DNA of 6,214 bases from Thermoguttaceae bacterium (GTDB lineage Bacteria; Planctomycetota; Planctomycetia; Pirellulales; Thermoguttaceae). Numbering within the stretch: the first letter of the stretch is position 1; each line of letters begins with the position of its first letter. The DNA is taken from the NCBI GenBank assembly GCA_028695865.1, contig JAQVID010000213.1, forward strand, positions 1 to 6,214, given 5' to 3'. A model generated the notes under the pieces. It ran no database searches, was not told the origin of the DNA, and saw only the letters and a program-made list of their open reading frames with translations. Shown here in pieces: positions 1 through 6,096 of the stretch. The translations under genes and the position numbers were made by a program.

Positions 1-2886
1 GCCCGACGCCAGATAAATACCACCACCATTAGAGTTACTCATCGTTCCGTCAAGCGCCCTGTTGCCTGTGATGCTACTACTCAAAATCGAAAGCGTCTTT
101 TCGTTCCCCTCGAAATAAATTCCCCCTCCGGAAGAGGATTTGTTCTGCCCGATCAAGCTGCCGCTTATCCAGACGCTCGAATTCGAGGCAAAAATTCCCC
201 CGCCGTCGCCGATCAAGGCATTGTCGCCATTTTGACGAATGACACAATCAATCAGGCTCACTGTCGCGTTATTTGCCCGGATTCCTCCGCCCCAGGACAC
301 CTGACTTTGCGGAACATTCTTTTCGACGATGCAGTTATAGAGTGATATATTTCCACCGTCTACATAAATTCCCCGCGTAACATTGTCAACAATCTGTGAA
401 CTGTTGAGTATCAGTGTTCCTTTGACTTGAACCGCTCCGGTCACCAAGGACGTGTGGGTCACTTTCGCGATATTGACTTGGGTTATTTCGGCAGTCGTGC
501 CTGTTTCCACGATAAGCGAATATTTTTCCAGTGTGACTCCCCGGGAAAGCGAGCCGGCGTCGATCGTTATGGACCGGGCAATCGTCAAATCGCTGGTCAA
601 AGAGATCGTCGCCCCGTTGAGAGCGGAAGCAAAAACGATTTGTGTTCCCCAACCGGAAGTACCGGCCAAGGCGACTGCTTCCCGCAAGCTTAATATGGAA
701 TCGTCGTTGTCACTGGTATCAAGTTCTGTGGCGACGATCAGCGTGTCCACATGGGTTTTGGCCGTGGCTTCTTCGGACCACTGTGTGGAATCAGCATGTT
801 CAATACCGTCGCCGGATGCTTTTACATGAAAACTGTAATCCTTGTCTTGAACAAGTCCTGTAATGGTACATGATACCGACATGGAACCCATGGTAATCGT
901 GCCGGTGTACGGAGTCCAGGTTTCTTCGTCGGACTGCTTGTATTCCAGTTTGTATCCGTAAGCGTATTCCACCAGCGACCAGGTTACCGTAATGGAAGTC
1001 GCTGTTCGCGTTTGCGCCGTGACATTCGAGGGCGGATCGAGCGGCTCCGGCGGAACGATTCGACCCTGGCATTCATACGCTCCGATATCAATGGTCTTTT
1101 CGTTGATACGACTGCTTTTATTCACATCTTTCGAAGATTCGTTCAGACCAACGGCGGCCGCCAGAACATTACTCCCCTTATTGATCACTTGGGAATTTTC
1201 TGCCGTAAGAAGCTGATAATCGCCTTCAGCCCTGGTGTTAAAATTATAATTTCGTACAAACAGCGGAATCGACGAGTTATACGTGTTGTTGCCCGTTCCG
1301 GCAGTCCATCCGGTAAAAGTCGAAAGGTTGTTATTGCCCGTAAGAGAGCCGGTACCATCCCTGTAAATATTGGAGTCTTCTGAAGACGCGTCCGCAAGAA
1401 GATTGTCGACAATAATCGAATTGGATACAATGGCCTGCGCGAAAGTTCCTTTTTCACTTTGTCCACAAAAATAAAGACCTGCGCCTCGTCCTTTGACTTG
1501 AGGGTCGGAGCTTGTGTCGCCCGTTACCTTATTGCCGGTAATTGTCGTATTAACGATATTGACTTCAAAAACAGGAACCTTGGCAATAAAGTCGCCTGTT
1601 ACCGAAATTCCACCACCGTTGGCCACCGCAGTATTACCACTTACAACCGAATTGACAAGTGTCAACGCGCCAAGCGTCTGAATGCCACCGCCCCATTCCT
1701 TTGTACTGTTGCCCTGTATGAATGAAGCGGTAATCGTGAGTGTACATCGGGCGTTATTGTGAATGCCTCCGGCTCCTTCCTGCGATGAATGTCCCGATAT
1801 CACCGAATCGATAATCTCCATCTCGCCGCCAACAGGAGTTTTGTCTTGCGTGGCATCGTTGTAAATTCCCGCGTCCATATAGGCCGTGTTGTTCGCAACC
1901 GTTGAACTTGTAATGTGAACCGTGCCGCCGGCATTGTAAAGGCCGCCGGTCTGCCCCATTTGCTGAATGACGATCGTCTCGGTCGTTTCGCCGTCCGTTG
2001 TCGTCGTCTCCCATTGATCCGATTGCGCAATATTCCCTGTTACGCTGCAAGTATACAGCGACATGGAGCCGCCCTCATTGTAAATCCCCCCCCCAATTCC
2101 ATTGAGTGTTGATTCCAGAAGTGTAGCGCCACTGCTTTCGGCTTTGTTCCCCGTGACGGTGGATGCATACATGGACATCGAACCCGTGTTATAAATACCA
2201 GCACCAAGCGAGAAAATAGTGTTCAAATAAAGCGAATCCAGAGAAGCTTTACAACTTGCGTTACAATTCGACACGGTAACGTTCTTCGTCGTTAACGTTC
2301 CCGAATTGTTAATTCCGCCGCCGGTGCCAAATTCGTAGGTCGACGACTTGCCAATAATCACAGCCGATCCACCCGTCGTCGTGTACCCATTCTTCATGAA
2401 AACATTGCCAAGTTGAACTTCTCCGCTTTTAACCGTTAAACACCTGCTTTTCATATTGGCGTTGAGAGTCAGACTGCGGCTTGATCCTTCTTCATATGCT
2501 ACAATGGTCAAGGTTCCTTTGCCACTGGGGATATTGATCGTCAGATCGTTGTTCGTATCGGTATAAGTCAAGGTATTTCGCGTATCATTAGCCCGAACAA
2601 CAATTAAATCGTCTCCGTCCGAAGCCGCCGCCGCGTCGATAAGCGATTTGAGCGTCGTCAGGTTGAATGTCGATGAATTCGTCGCAACCATTTCCGCAAC
2701 GTTCAAGTTGCCCATACTGGCAGGAAGATTGAACTCGGAATACAAGCCGCGAATCGCCTCGTAATCCGCTTGACTTACACTAAGTAATTCCCGGGCTTCC
2801 AAGGTCTCCAAAGCCAATGACCGCAAGCGGGCCGAACGAGTTGTCCGGGAAGCACTCTTTTTCTGAGAAATACTGAATAGCGACAT
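1..2886 (-). CDS. Giant LEPR-XLL-type beta-helix surface protein with fibronectin III domain (3' end outside the window)
   Basis: I translated the minus strand from the ATG at 2886-2884 to the left edge: 962 codons with no stop, so the C-terminus is missing. Residues 1-25 are basic and Ser/Arg-rich. LETLEARELLS at 26-36 is a variant of the planctomycete LEPR-XLL motif, whose role is not firmly established (probably export or surface sorting). Residues about 95-565 form a right-handed beta-helix: Gly-rich turns such as GGGI or GAGI recur near 189, 228, 265, 313, 338, 372, 399, 424 and 468, interleaved with T-[VI]-[TS]-G-N strands. DIGAYE at 600-605 matches the end of choice-of-anchor Q-type beta-helix domains. 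A fibronectin III domain spans about 619-712 (TSITVTWS, YGYKLEYK, YSFHVKA, WSEE). A second helix module opens with LSLREAV at 732-738, resembling the CSLREA motif, and has turns near 839, 866, 895, 920 and 954. No catalytic site is visible. An adhesin or glycan-binding role is inference. The family call is firm; the function is not. Confidence 0.5.
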   Translation of the reverse strand, partial: MSLFSISQKKSASRTTRSARLRSLALETLEARELLSVSQADYEAIRGLYSEFNLPASMGNLNVAEMVATNSSTFNLTTLKSLIDAAAASDGDDLIVVRANDTRNTLTYTDTNNDLTINIPSGKGTLTIVAYEEGSSRSLTLNANMKSRCLTVKSGEVQLGNVFMKNGYTTTGGSAVIIGKSSTYEFGTGGGINNSGTLTTKNVTVSNCNASCKASLDSLYLNTIFSLGAGIYNTGSMSMYASTVTGNKAESSGATLLESTLNGIGGGIYNEGGSMSLYTCSVTGNIAQSDQWETTTTDGETTETIVIQQMGQTGGLYNAGGTVHITSSTVANNTAYMDAGIYNDATQDKTPVGGEMEIIDSVISGHSSQEGAGGIHNNARCTLTITASFIQGNSTKEWGGGIQTLGALTLVNSVVSGNTAVANGGGISVTGDFIAKVPVFEVNIVNTTITGNKVTGDTSSDPQVKGRGAGLYFCGQSEKGTFAQAIVSNSIIVDNLLADASSEDSNIYRDGTGSLTGNNNLSTFTGWTAGTGNNTYNSSIPLFVRNYNFNTRAEGDYQLLTAENSQVINKGSNVLAAAVGLNESSKDVNKSSRINEKTIDIGAYECQGRIVPPEPLDPPSNVTAQTRTATSITVTWSLVEYAYGYKLEYKQSDEETWTPYTGTITMGSMSVSCTITGLVQDKDYSFHVKASGDGIEHADSTQWSEEATAKTHVDTLIVATELDTSDNDDSILSLREAVALAGTSGWGTQIVFASALNGATISLTSDLTIARSITIDAGSLSRGVTLEKYSLIVETGTTAEITQVNIAKVTHTSLVTGAVQVKGTLILNSSQIVDNVTRGIYVDGGNISLYNCIVEKNVPQSQVSWGGGIRANNATVSLIDCVIRQNGDNALIGDGGGIFASNSSVWISGSLIGQNKSSSGGGIYFEGNEKTLSILSSSITGNRALDGTMSNSNGGGIYLASG

Positions 2887-2893
2887 TGTTTAT

Positions 2894-2898
2894 CACTC
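2894..2898 (-). promoter_or_regulatory. Weak ribosome binding site of the beta-helix gene
   Basis: The minus strand reads GAGTG seven bases before the ATG at 2886. It is a partial Shine-Dalgarno match, but it supports this start. This ATG is also the one that places the LEPR-XLL-like motif 26 residues into the protein, the usual position for that motif. Confidence 0.5.
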
Positions 2899-2986
2899 AA
2901 TTGCAAAAGGGGGGTTCGAAGATACTTGAATTGCTCAAAAGCACGACGCGAAAATAAGGCCCTGCTTCGCTGAACAACGACACAAT

Positions 2987-3009
2987 ATTATAATACCGCA
3001 TTATAATAC
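2987..3009 (-). repeat. Tandem 10-bp repeat GTATTATAAT with 13-bp period in the beta-helix gene leader
   Basis: On the minus strand GTATTATAAT occurs twice, at 3009-3000 and 2996-2987, separated by three bases (GCG). Each copy contains TATAAT. The repeat lies inside the predicted untranslated leader, downstream of the stronger promoter at 3102-3074. It could supply secondary -10 elements or a protein binding site. The bases 17 upstream of the first TATAAT (ATAAAA) are a poor -35, so an independent promoter is doubtful. Confidence 0.5.
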
Positions 3010-3073
3010 AGTTTCCAATATTTTTTATCAGGCCTGTCCCAAATATATTATGTACAGACAAACACACAACTAT

Positions 3074-3102
3074 ATTGTAGGCATTCCGTTCAATATTGTC
3101 AA
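3074..3102 (-). promoter_or_regulatory. Near-consensus sigma-70 promoter for the beta-helix gene
   Basis: Read on the minus strand, TTGACA (3102-3097) is a perfect -35 box. After exactly 17 bases comes TACAAT (3079-3074), a five-of-six match to the -10 consensus. Transcription would start near 3067 and leave a leader of about 180 bases before the ATG at 2886. The match and spacing are seen directly. Whether this organism's main sigma factor uses it in the cell is inference. Confidence 0.5.
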
Positions 3103-3265
3103 GGAAAACCCACATTCCGTAACAAGAAAATAAAAAAATCGTCTTTCAGCCAAGTAACAGCAGGAATAACCCGCTTCTTTAATTGTTAGATGTGCAATAT
3201 CATGTTTTATGCACGCATGTAATCTCTGTGTTTGCTGTATTGAGCCTTTTTTTTTCGCTTGATTT

Positions 3266-3298
3266 CGGACAAAGTCTTGAACTTTAACGCAAAGTCCG
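3266..3298. promoter_or_regulatory. Dyad overlapping the esterase promoter (possible operator)
   Basis: Two nested inverted repeats sit on the predicted promoter. The outer pair is CGGAC (3266-3270) with GTCCG (3294-3298). The inner pair is AAAGT (3271-3275) with ACTTT (3281-3285), centred on the -35 box. A second AAAGT (3291-3295) can pair with the same ACTTT, so the arms compete. Lying upstream of the predicted start of transcription, the element is more likely a DNA binding site for a regulator than an RNA switch. No regulator gene is present in the window. Confidence 0.5.
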
Positions 3299-3305
3299 GT
3301 ATCAT
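3277..3305 (+). promoter_or_regulatory. Candidate sigma-70 promoter for the esterase gene
   Basis: TTGAAC (3277-3282, four of six) is followed after 17 bases by TATCAT (3300-3305, five of six). Start of transcription would be near 3312, giving a leader of about 84 bases before the ATG at 3396. It is weaker than the leftward promoter but correctly spaced, and it is the best candidate I found upstream of the gene. Confidence 0.5.
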
Positions 3306-3385
3306 GATAAAAGTAGATGCCGCTTTCGCGACGATTGATACGACCTCTCGTTCAGAATCGGTAACATATTTCTTCATAAAACTAC

Positions 3386-3389
3386 GGAG
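3386..3389 (+). promoter_or_regulatory. Ribosome binding site of the esterase gene
   Basis: GGAG lies six bases before the ATG at 3396, an ideal Shine-Dalgarno spacing. It favours this start over the in-frame ATG at 3408 (Met5), which would also shorten the charged head of the signal peptide. Confidence 0.5.
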
Positions 3390-3395
3390 TATATA

Positions 3396-5444
3396 ATGAA
3401 ACGAACCATGTTGAGACTGCTTTTGGGTATCGCTTGCGCGATGTTCGTATGTGCCGCAACCAGTGATCAGGCTTGGGCCCAAAAGAAAACAAAAAAACAG
3501 TTGGCACAGGAAGCTGCCGCTCAAAAAGCCAAGGAAACCCGGGAAGCCACCCTGTTATTCAAATCCGGTTTGACCCAGCGCCCTGACCTCATGATGGAAA
3601 CCTGGCTGCTTGCCGAAATTGACAAAGCGCAAGACAAATGGAATGCTCGATATGAGTCGATAAAAACCGTCGAAGACGCTCAGGCTTATCAGAAGTCGCA
3701 TATCGATTTCTTCTGGAAACAGTTGGGACAACTTTGGGACAAGACCCCACTGAACGCCAAAATTACCGGCGTTCTCAACCGCGACAGCTATCGTGTAGAA
3801 AAAGTCGTTTTCGAGAGTTTGCCCAAATTTTACGCGACCGGGACCATGTTCCTGCCGCTGGAATCCCGTTTCAAGCCGCCTTATCCGGGCGTGCTCGTCG
3901 TCTGTGGACATTCGTTCAACGGTAAGGGAAGCGATTTCTATCAGCAAGGTTGTATTCTGGCCGCTCAACACGGCTTGGCCGCGTTTATTCTCGATCCGAT
4001 AGACCAGGGCGAACGCAAGCAGCACTTGGATGAAAAAGGCAAAGTCTATTCCGCGACCGTTCCGGCCCACAATCTCGTCGGTTCCGGTTCCATTCTTTTG
4101 GGACGTAATACCGCGACGTTCGAAATCTGGGATATGCAGCGAGGAATCGATTACTTGCAGTCCCGTAAAGACGTTATCGCCGACAAGATCGGTGTCATGG
4201 GCAACAGTGGCGGTGGAACGCAAACCGCTTATATCATGGCACTGGATGAGCGAGTCGTTGCCGCCGCTCCCGCGTGTTACATTTGCAACTTGTTCGATAC
4301 ACTCACTCATGTCAATGGTCCACAGGATGCCGAACAGAACATCTTCGGTCAGCTTGCCTTCGGTATGGATCATGCCGATTACATGATCATGCGGGCACCA
4401 CGTCCGACCATGCTCTGTCTGGCTACGAAGGATATGTTCAATATTGACGATGCCTGGAAATCGTTCCGGTTCGCCAAGCGTTTCTATGGTCGTTTTGGCT
4501 TCGGCGAGCGAATGAGCGCGGTTGAAACCGATACTCCCCACGGCTGGTATCCGCAATTGCGCGAAGGCGGTGTTCGCTGGATGCTCCGATGGTTGGCCGG
4601 TCGCGATGAAGTCGTTGTTACCGATCCGAACACGAAACACCTGACCGACGAAGAAATCGCCAGTGTTCCCGCCCCGGGTGTGCTTGCTCTTCCTGGTGCC
4701 CGAACGACTTACGATCTCAATCGCGATCTTGCCAAAGTACTCACTCCGAAACGAAACGCTCTCTGGTCGAAAATGAAACCGGCTGACGCTGCTGATCTGC
4801 TTCGCAAAACGGCGGTGATTCGCCCGCTCAAAGATATTCCGGCCATTGCCGAACACAAAGTTGACGGCGTGAAAGACGAAACGATTCTCGAATCGGACAA
4901 AGGAATTTATCTTCCGGCGCGAATCGCGGTAAAAGACGGCTGTAAGGAAATCACGCTCGTTATCAGTGATTCCGGTCGCAACGGTGAATTTGCCAAAAAA
5001 GTATTCGCCGACCAAAGCAAATCCGCTGTCGCCGTTGACCTTCGCGGTTGGGGGGATTCTCTGCAATTTGAAGGACGACCCTATTATATTCATACAAACT
5101 TCGGCCCGGACGGAAGCGACTATTATTTGGCTTACTTGCTTGGTCGTACTTACGTAGGGATGAGAACGGACGACCTTTTCGCCGTCGCAAGATACCTCAA
5201 AGAAAAGTATCATGCCGATCTCAATCTGGTTGCCGACGGCTATGCCCGGACCGTTGCCCTGCACGCCGCGATTGTCGAACCGCAATTGTTCAAGTCGGTG
5301 ACCATCGACGATCCGAACTCTATTGAAACCTGGAACTCACTGATCGAAAAATCTCCGTGTCCCATTCGCCTGACCGATACCATCCATGGCGTTTTGAATT
5401 ATTACGACCTGGATAACCTGGTCAAGTTTATCAATAAAAAGTAA
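3396..5444 (+). CDS. Secreted two-domain alpha/beta hydrolase, acetylxylan-esterase-like
   Basis: This is a complete 682-residue exported protein, probably a serine esterase acting on acetylated or otherwise esterified polysaccharide; the substrate is not proven. Residues 1-28 are a signal peptide: basic MKR head, hydrophobic core, cleavage after AWA before Gln29. A Lys/Ala/Gln-rich linker covers about 29-52. The first alpha/beta-hydrolase domain spans about 130-405, with oxyanion-region VVCGHS at 168-173, nucleophile elbow GNSGGG at 269-274 (Ser271), likely acid Asp346 (ATKDMF) and His382 (DTPHGW). These features resemble the AXE1/dienelactone-hydrolase group. Single-domain members are about 320 residues; here residues about 505-682 form a second hydrolase-like fold (VDLRGWGD at 547-554, YDLDNL at 670-675). 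Its elbow position reads ADGYAR (613-618), with no serine, so it is probably non-catalytic. The gene stands alone, divergent from the beta-helix gene. Superfamily call is firm, esterase probable, substrate uncertain. Confidence 0.5.
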   Translation: MKRTMLRLLLGIACAMFVCAATSDQAWAQKKTKKQLAQEAAAQKAKETREATLLFKSGLTQRPDLMMETWLLAEIDKAQDKWNARYESIKTVEDAQAYQKSHIDFFWKQLGQLWDKTPLNAKITGVLNRDSYRVEKVVFESLPKFYATGTMFLPLESRFKPPYPGVLVVCGHSFNGKGSDFYQQGCILAAQHGLAAFILDPIDQGERKQHLDEKGKVYSATVPAHNLVGSGSILLGRNTATFEIWDMQRGIDYLQSRKDVIADKIGVMGNSGGGTQTAYIMALDERVVAAAPACYICNLFDTLTHVNGPQDAEQNIFGQLAFGMDHADYMIMRAPRPTMLCLATKDMFNIDDAWKSFRFAKRFYGRFGFGERMSAVETDTPHGWYPQLREGGVRWMLRWLAGRDEVVVTDPNTKHLTDEEIASVPAPGVLALPGARTTYDLNRDLAKVLTPKRNALWSKMKPADAADLLRKTAVIRPLKDIPAIAEHKVDGVKDETILESDKGIYLPARIAVKDGCKEITLVISDSGRNGEFAKKVFADQSKSAVAVDLRGWGDSLQFEGRPYYIHTNFGPDGSDYYLAYLLGRTYVGMRTDDLFAVARYLKEKYHADLNLVADGYARTVALHAAIVEPQLFKSVTIDDPNSIETWNSLIEKSPCPIRLTDTIHGVLNYYDLDNLVKFINKK

Positions 5445-5469
5445 TCGCTTTTTTCTGAGAATCGCTTTT

Positions 5470-5497
5470 GGCGGTATGGCCAATACGCCTTGCCGCC
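5470..5497 (+). terminator. Imperfect hairpin just downstream of the esterase gene
   Basis: GGCGG (5470-5474) pairs with CCGCC (5493-5497), and GGC (5478-5480) with GCC (5487-5489), across a short imperfect internal section and a six-base loop. It begins 26 bases after the stop codon. No T-run follows, so it may stabilise the mRNA 3' end rather than terminate transcription. Confidence 0.5.
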
Positions 5498-5511
5498 AGT
5501 TCCAAGCCGAG

Positions 5512-5567
5512 CCGGACACTTCGTCATGAAGTATCCGGTTCCTTGAATGAGTTTGACGGAAGTGTCC
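5512..5567 (+). other. Competing stem-loops downstream of the esterase gene
   Basis: CCGGA-C-ACTTC (5512-5522) folds with GAAGT-A-TCCGG (5528-5538), ten pairs with one mismatch and a five-base loop. The part GGACACTTC (5514-5522) is also perfectly complementary to GAAGTGTCC (5559-5567). The two pairings exclude each other. No strong T-run follows either, so a simple terminator is not the obvious reading. Confidence 0.5.
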
Positions 5568-5602
5568 CTCCTTTGTTATTCGACCCGTAACGCTCTTTTC
5601 TT

Positions 5603-5628
5603 CGCTTTTTCTGTCAAAGCGTGTTTTT
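5603..5628 (+). terminator. Candidate rho-independent terminator for the esterase gene
   Basis: CGCTTT (5603-5608) pairs with AAAGCG (5616-5621) around a seven-base loop, followed by TGTTTTT (5622-5628). The six-pair stem is modest, but the T-tail is right for plus-strand transcription and absent in the other direction. It lies about 160 bases after the esterase stop and is the best terminator in this gap. Confidence 0.5.
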
Positions 5629-5690
5629 CAGAATATTCTAAAAAGTTGTCTTCCTGTTCGCTCTCTGGCGGTTAAGCTGCGTAAAGCCCC

Positions 5691-5705
5691 TTCCGTCAGG
5701 CGGAA
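5691..5705. repeat. Small GC hairpin beside the large palindrome
   Basis: TTCCG (5691-5695) and CGGAA (5701-5705) form a perfect five-pair stem with loop TCAGG. It lies 12 bases left of the 104-bp palindrome and may belong to the same element. There is no T-run on either strand. Confidence 0.5.
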
Positions 5706-5717
5706 AATTCCAGTAAG

Positions 5718-5821
5718 GCCCGTACATGGAGGTCTAGCGCGACCGTAATTAGGGAGTGTTGGGACTAATTCGAACTGCTCACTCCCTAATTTCGCTCGTT
5801 TCACTCGCTCCATATACGGGC
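5718..5821. repeat. 104-bp two-tier imperfect palindrome
   Basis: The outer arms (5718-5731 and 5808-5821) match at 13 of 14 positions (GCCCGTACATGGAG against CTCCATATACGGGC). The inner arms (5747-5758 and 5780-5791) are a perfect 12-bp inverted repeat (AATTAGGGAGTG against CACTCCCTAATT), with two more pairs outside one mismatch. The central loop is 21 bases. The two tiers are joined by unpaired stretches of about 15 bases on each side. Such a structure could be a dispersed palindromic repeat, a small non-autonomous mobile element or a structured RNA. I do not recognise a named family. Confidence 0.5.
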
Positions 5822-5917
5822 TTGTCTGTCTTGCCAAAACGAGCAAATAAATCACACTACACCATGAGCAGGAGAAATATTTTATATTACCGACTCTTCA
5901 ATCTTCGGTGATTCGCT

Positions 5918-5942
5918 CCCCGTTTACCTTCGGAAAACGGGG
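5918..5942. repeat. Hairpin capped by TTCG
   Basis: CCCCGTTT (5918-5925) pairs perfectly with AAACGGGG (5935-5942). The apex contains CTTCGG, which in RNA is the very stable cUUCGg tetraloop, separated from the main stem by a small internal loop. No T-run follows on either strand, so a classical terminator is not supported. It may mark the edge of a repeat or insertion element. Confidence 0.5.
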
Positions 5943-5982
5943 GGGCAGGCCGCACAACACGAAAAATTATGTTAAACTGGTT

Positions 5983-6005
5983 AAAATGGGACACGGTATG
6001 TCCCA
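5983..6005 (-). terminator. Candidate terminator downstream of the transposase
   Basis: On the minus strand TGGGACA and TGTCCCA form a perfect seven-pair stem (5987-6005) with a five-base loop, followed by TTTTAA (5986-5981). It lies about 90 bases after the transposase stop, in the right orientation to end that transcript. The T-tail is short, so confidence is moderate. It could instead be part of the insertion sequence end. Confidence 0.5.
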
Positions 6006-6051
6006 ACTCTGTTTGACACCCTACCTGTTCTAATGTATAGTAATTTTTGTT

Positions 6052-6064
6052 CGGGTTATACCCG
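6052..6064. repeat. Short hairpin with flanking T/A tracts
   Basis: CGGGT (6052-6056) and ACCCG (6060-6064) form a five-pair stem with a three-base loop, followed by TTTT on the plus strand. It lies between the transposase stop and the candidate terminator. The stem is too short to call a terminator with confidence. Confidence 0.5.
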
Positions 6065-6096
6065 TTTTGAAAATACACACTATTTTTAAGGCCTCT

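Larger units (their letters stand above)
2887..3395. other. Divergent AT-rich intergenic region (509 bases)
   Basis: This gap separates the leftward beta-helix gene from the rightward esterase gene. Apart from the promoters, ribosome binding sites, 13-bp tandem repeat and dyad listed separately, it holds a G6 run at 2909-2914, an 8-bp palindrome CAGGCCTG at 3029-3036 and a T9 run at 3247-3255 with no convincing stem before it. Positions 3103-3265 show nothing else recognisable. Short open frames here, such as minus-strand 2897-3115, have no recognisable protein character and lie inside AT-rich control sequence. Confidence 0.5.
5445..6096. other. Noncoding, hairpin-rich region between esterase and transposase (652 bases)
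   Basis: No open frame here looks like a real protein. The two largest, both minus strand (5628-5855 and 5887-6078), run through inverted repeats, lack a good ribosome binding site and have low-complexity translations. The stretch holds the hairpins and palindrome listed separately, and a direct repeat AATCGCTTTT at 5443-5452 and 5460-5469. The left end of the insertion sequence whose transposase enters from the right should lie in this stretch, but I cannot place it without the other terminal repeat. Confidence 0.5.

Noticed and set aside
1..2886. Recurring GGGI-type segments considered as a DNA repeat or CRISPR-like array
   Set aside because: The periodicity is in the protein (beta-helix turns). 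The DNA between copies varies and there are no identical repeats with uniform spacers.
2897..3115. A 72-codon minus-strand frame upstream of the beta-helix gene
   Set aside because: It overlaps the predicted promoter and leader, is built from AT-rich control sequence and has no domain or convincing ribosome binding site.
3247..3255. A T9 run resembling a terminator tail
   Set aside because: No stable stem precedes it and no plus-strand gene lies upstream to terminate.
3207..3524. A 105-codon minus-strand frame overlapping the esterase start
   Set aside because: It runs antisense through the esterase signal peptide and promoter and shows no protein-like character beyond a chance hydrophobic start.
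3555..5285. A 576-codon open frame on the minus strand inside the esterase gene
   Set aside because: It is fully antisense to a gene with a clear signal peptide, catalytic triad and ribosome binding site. Its translation has no recognisable domain, so it is a codon-usage shadow.
5628..6078. Two minus-strand frames (75 and 63 codons) between esterase and transposase
   Set aside because: Both read through inverted repeats and hairpins. The translations are not protein-like and the starts lack ribosome binding sites. They could be decayed sequence, but nothing supports a gene.
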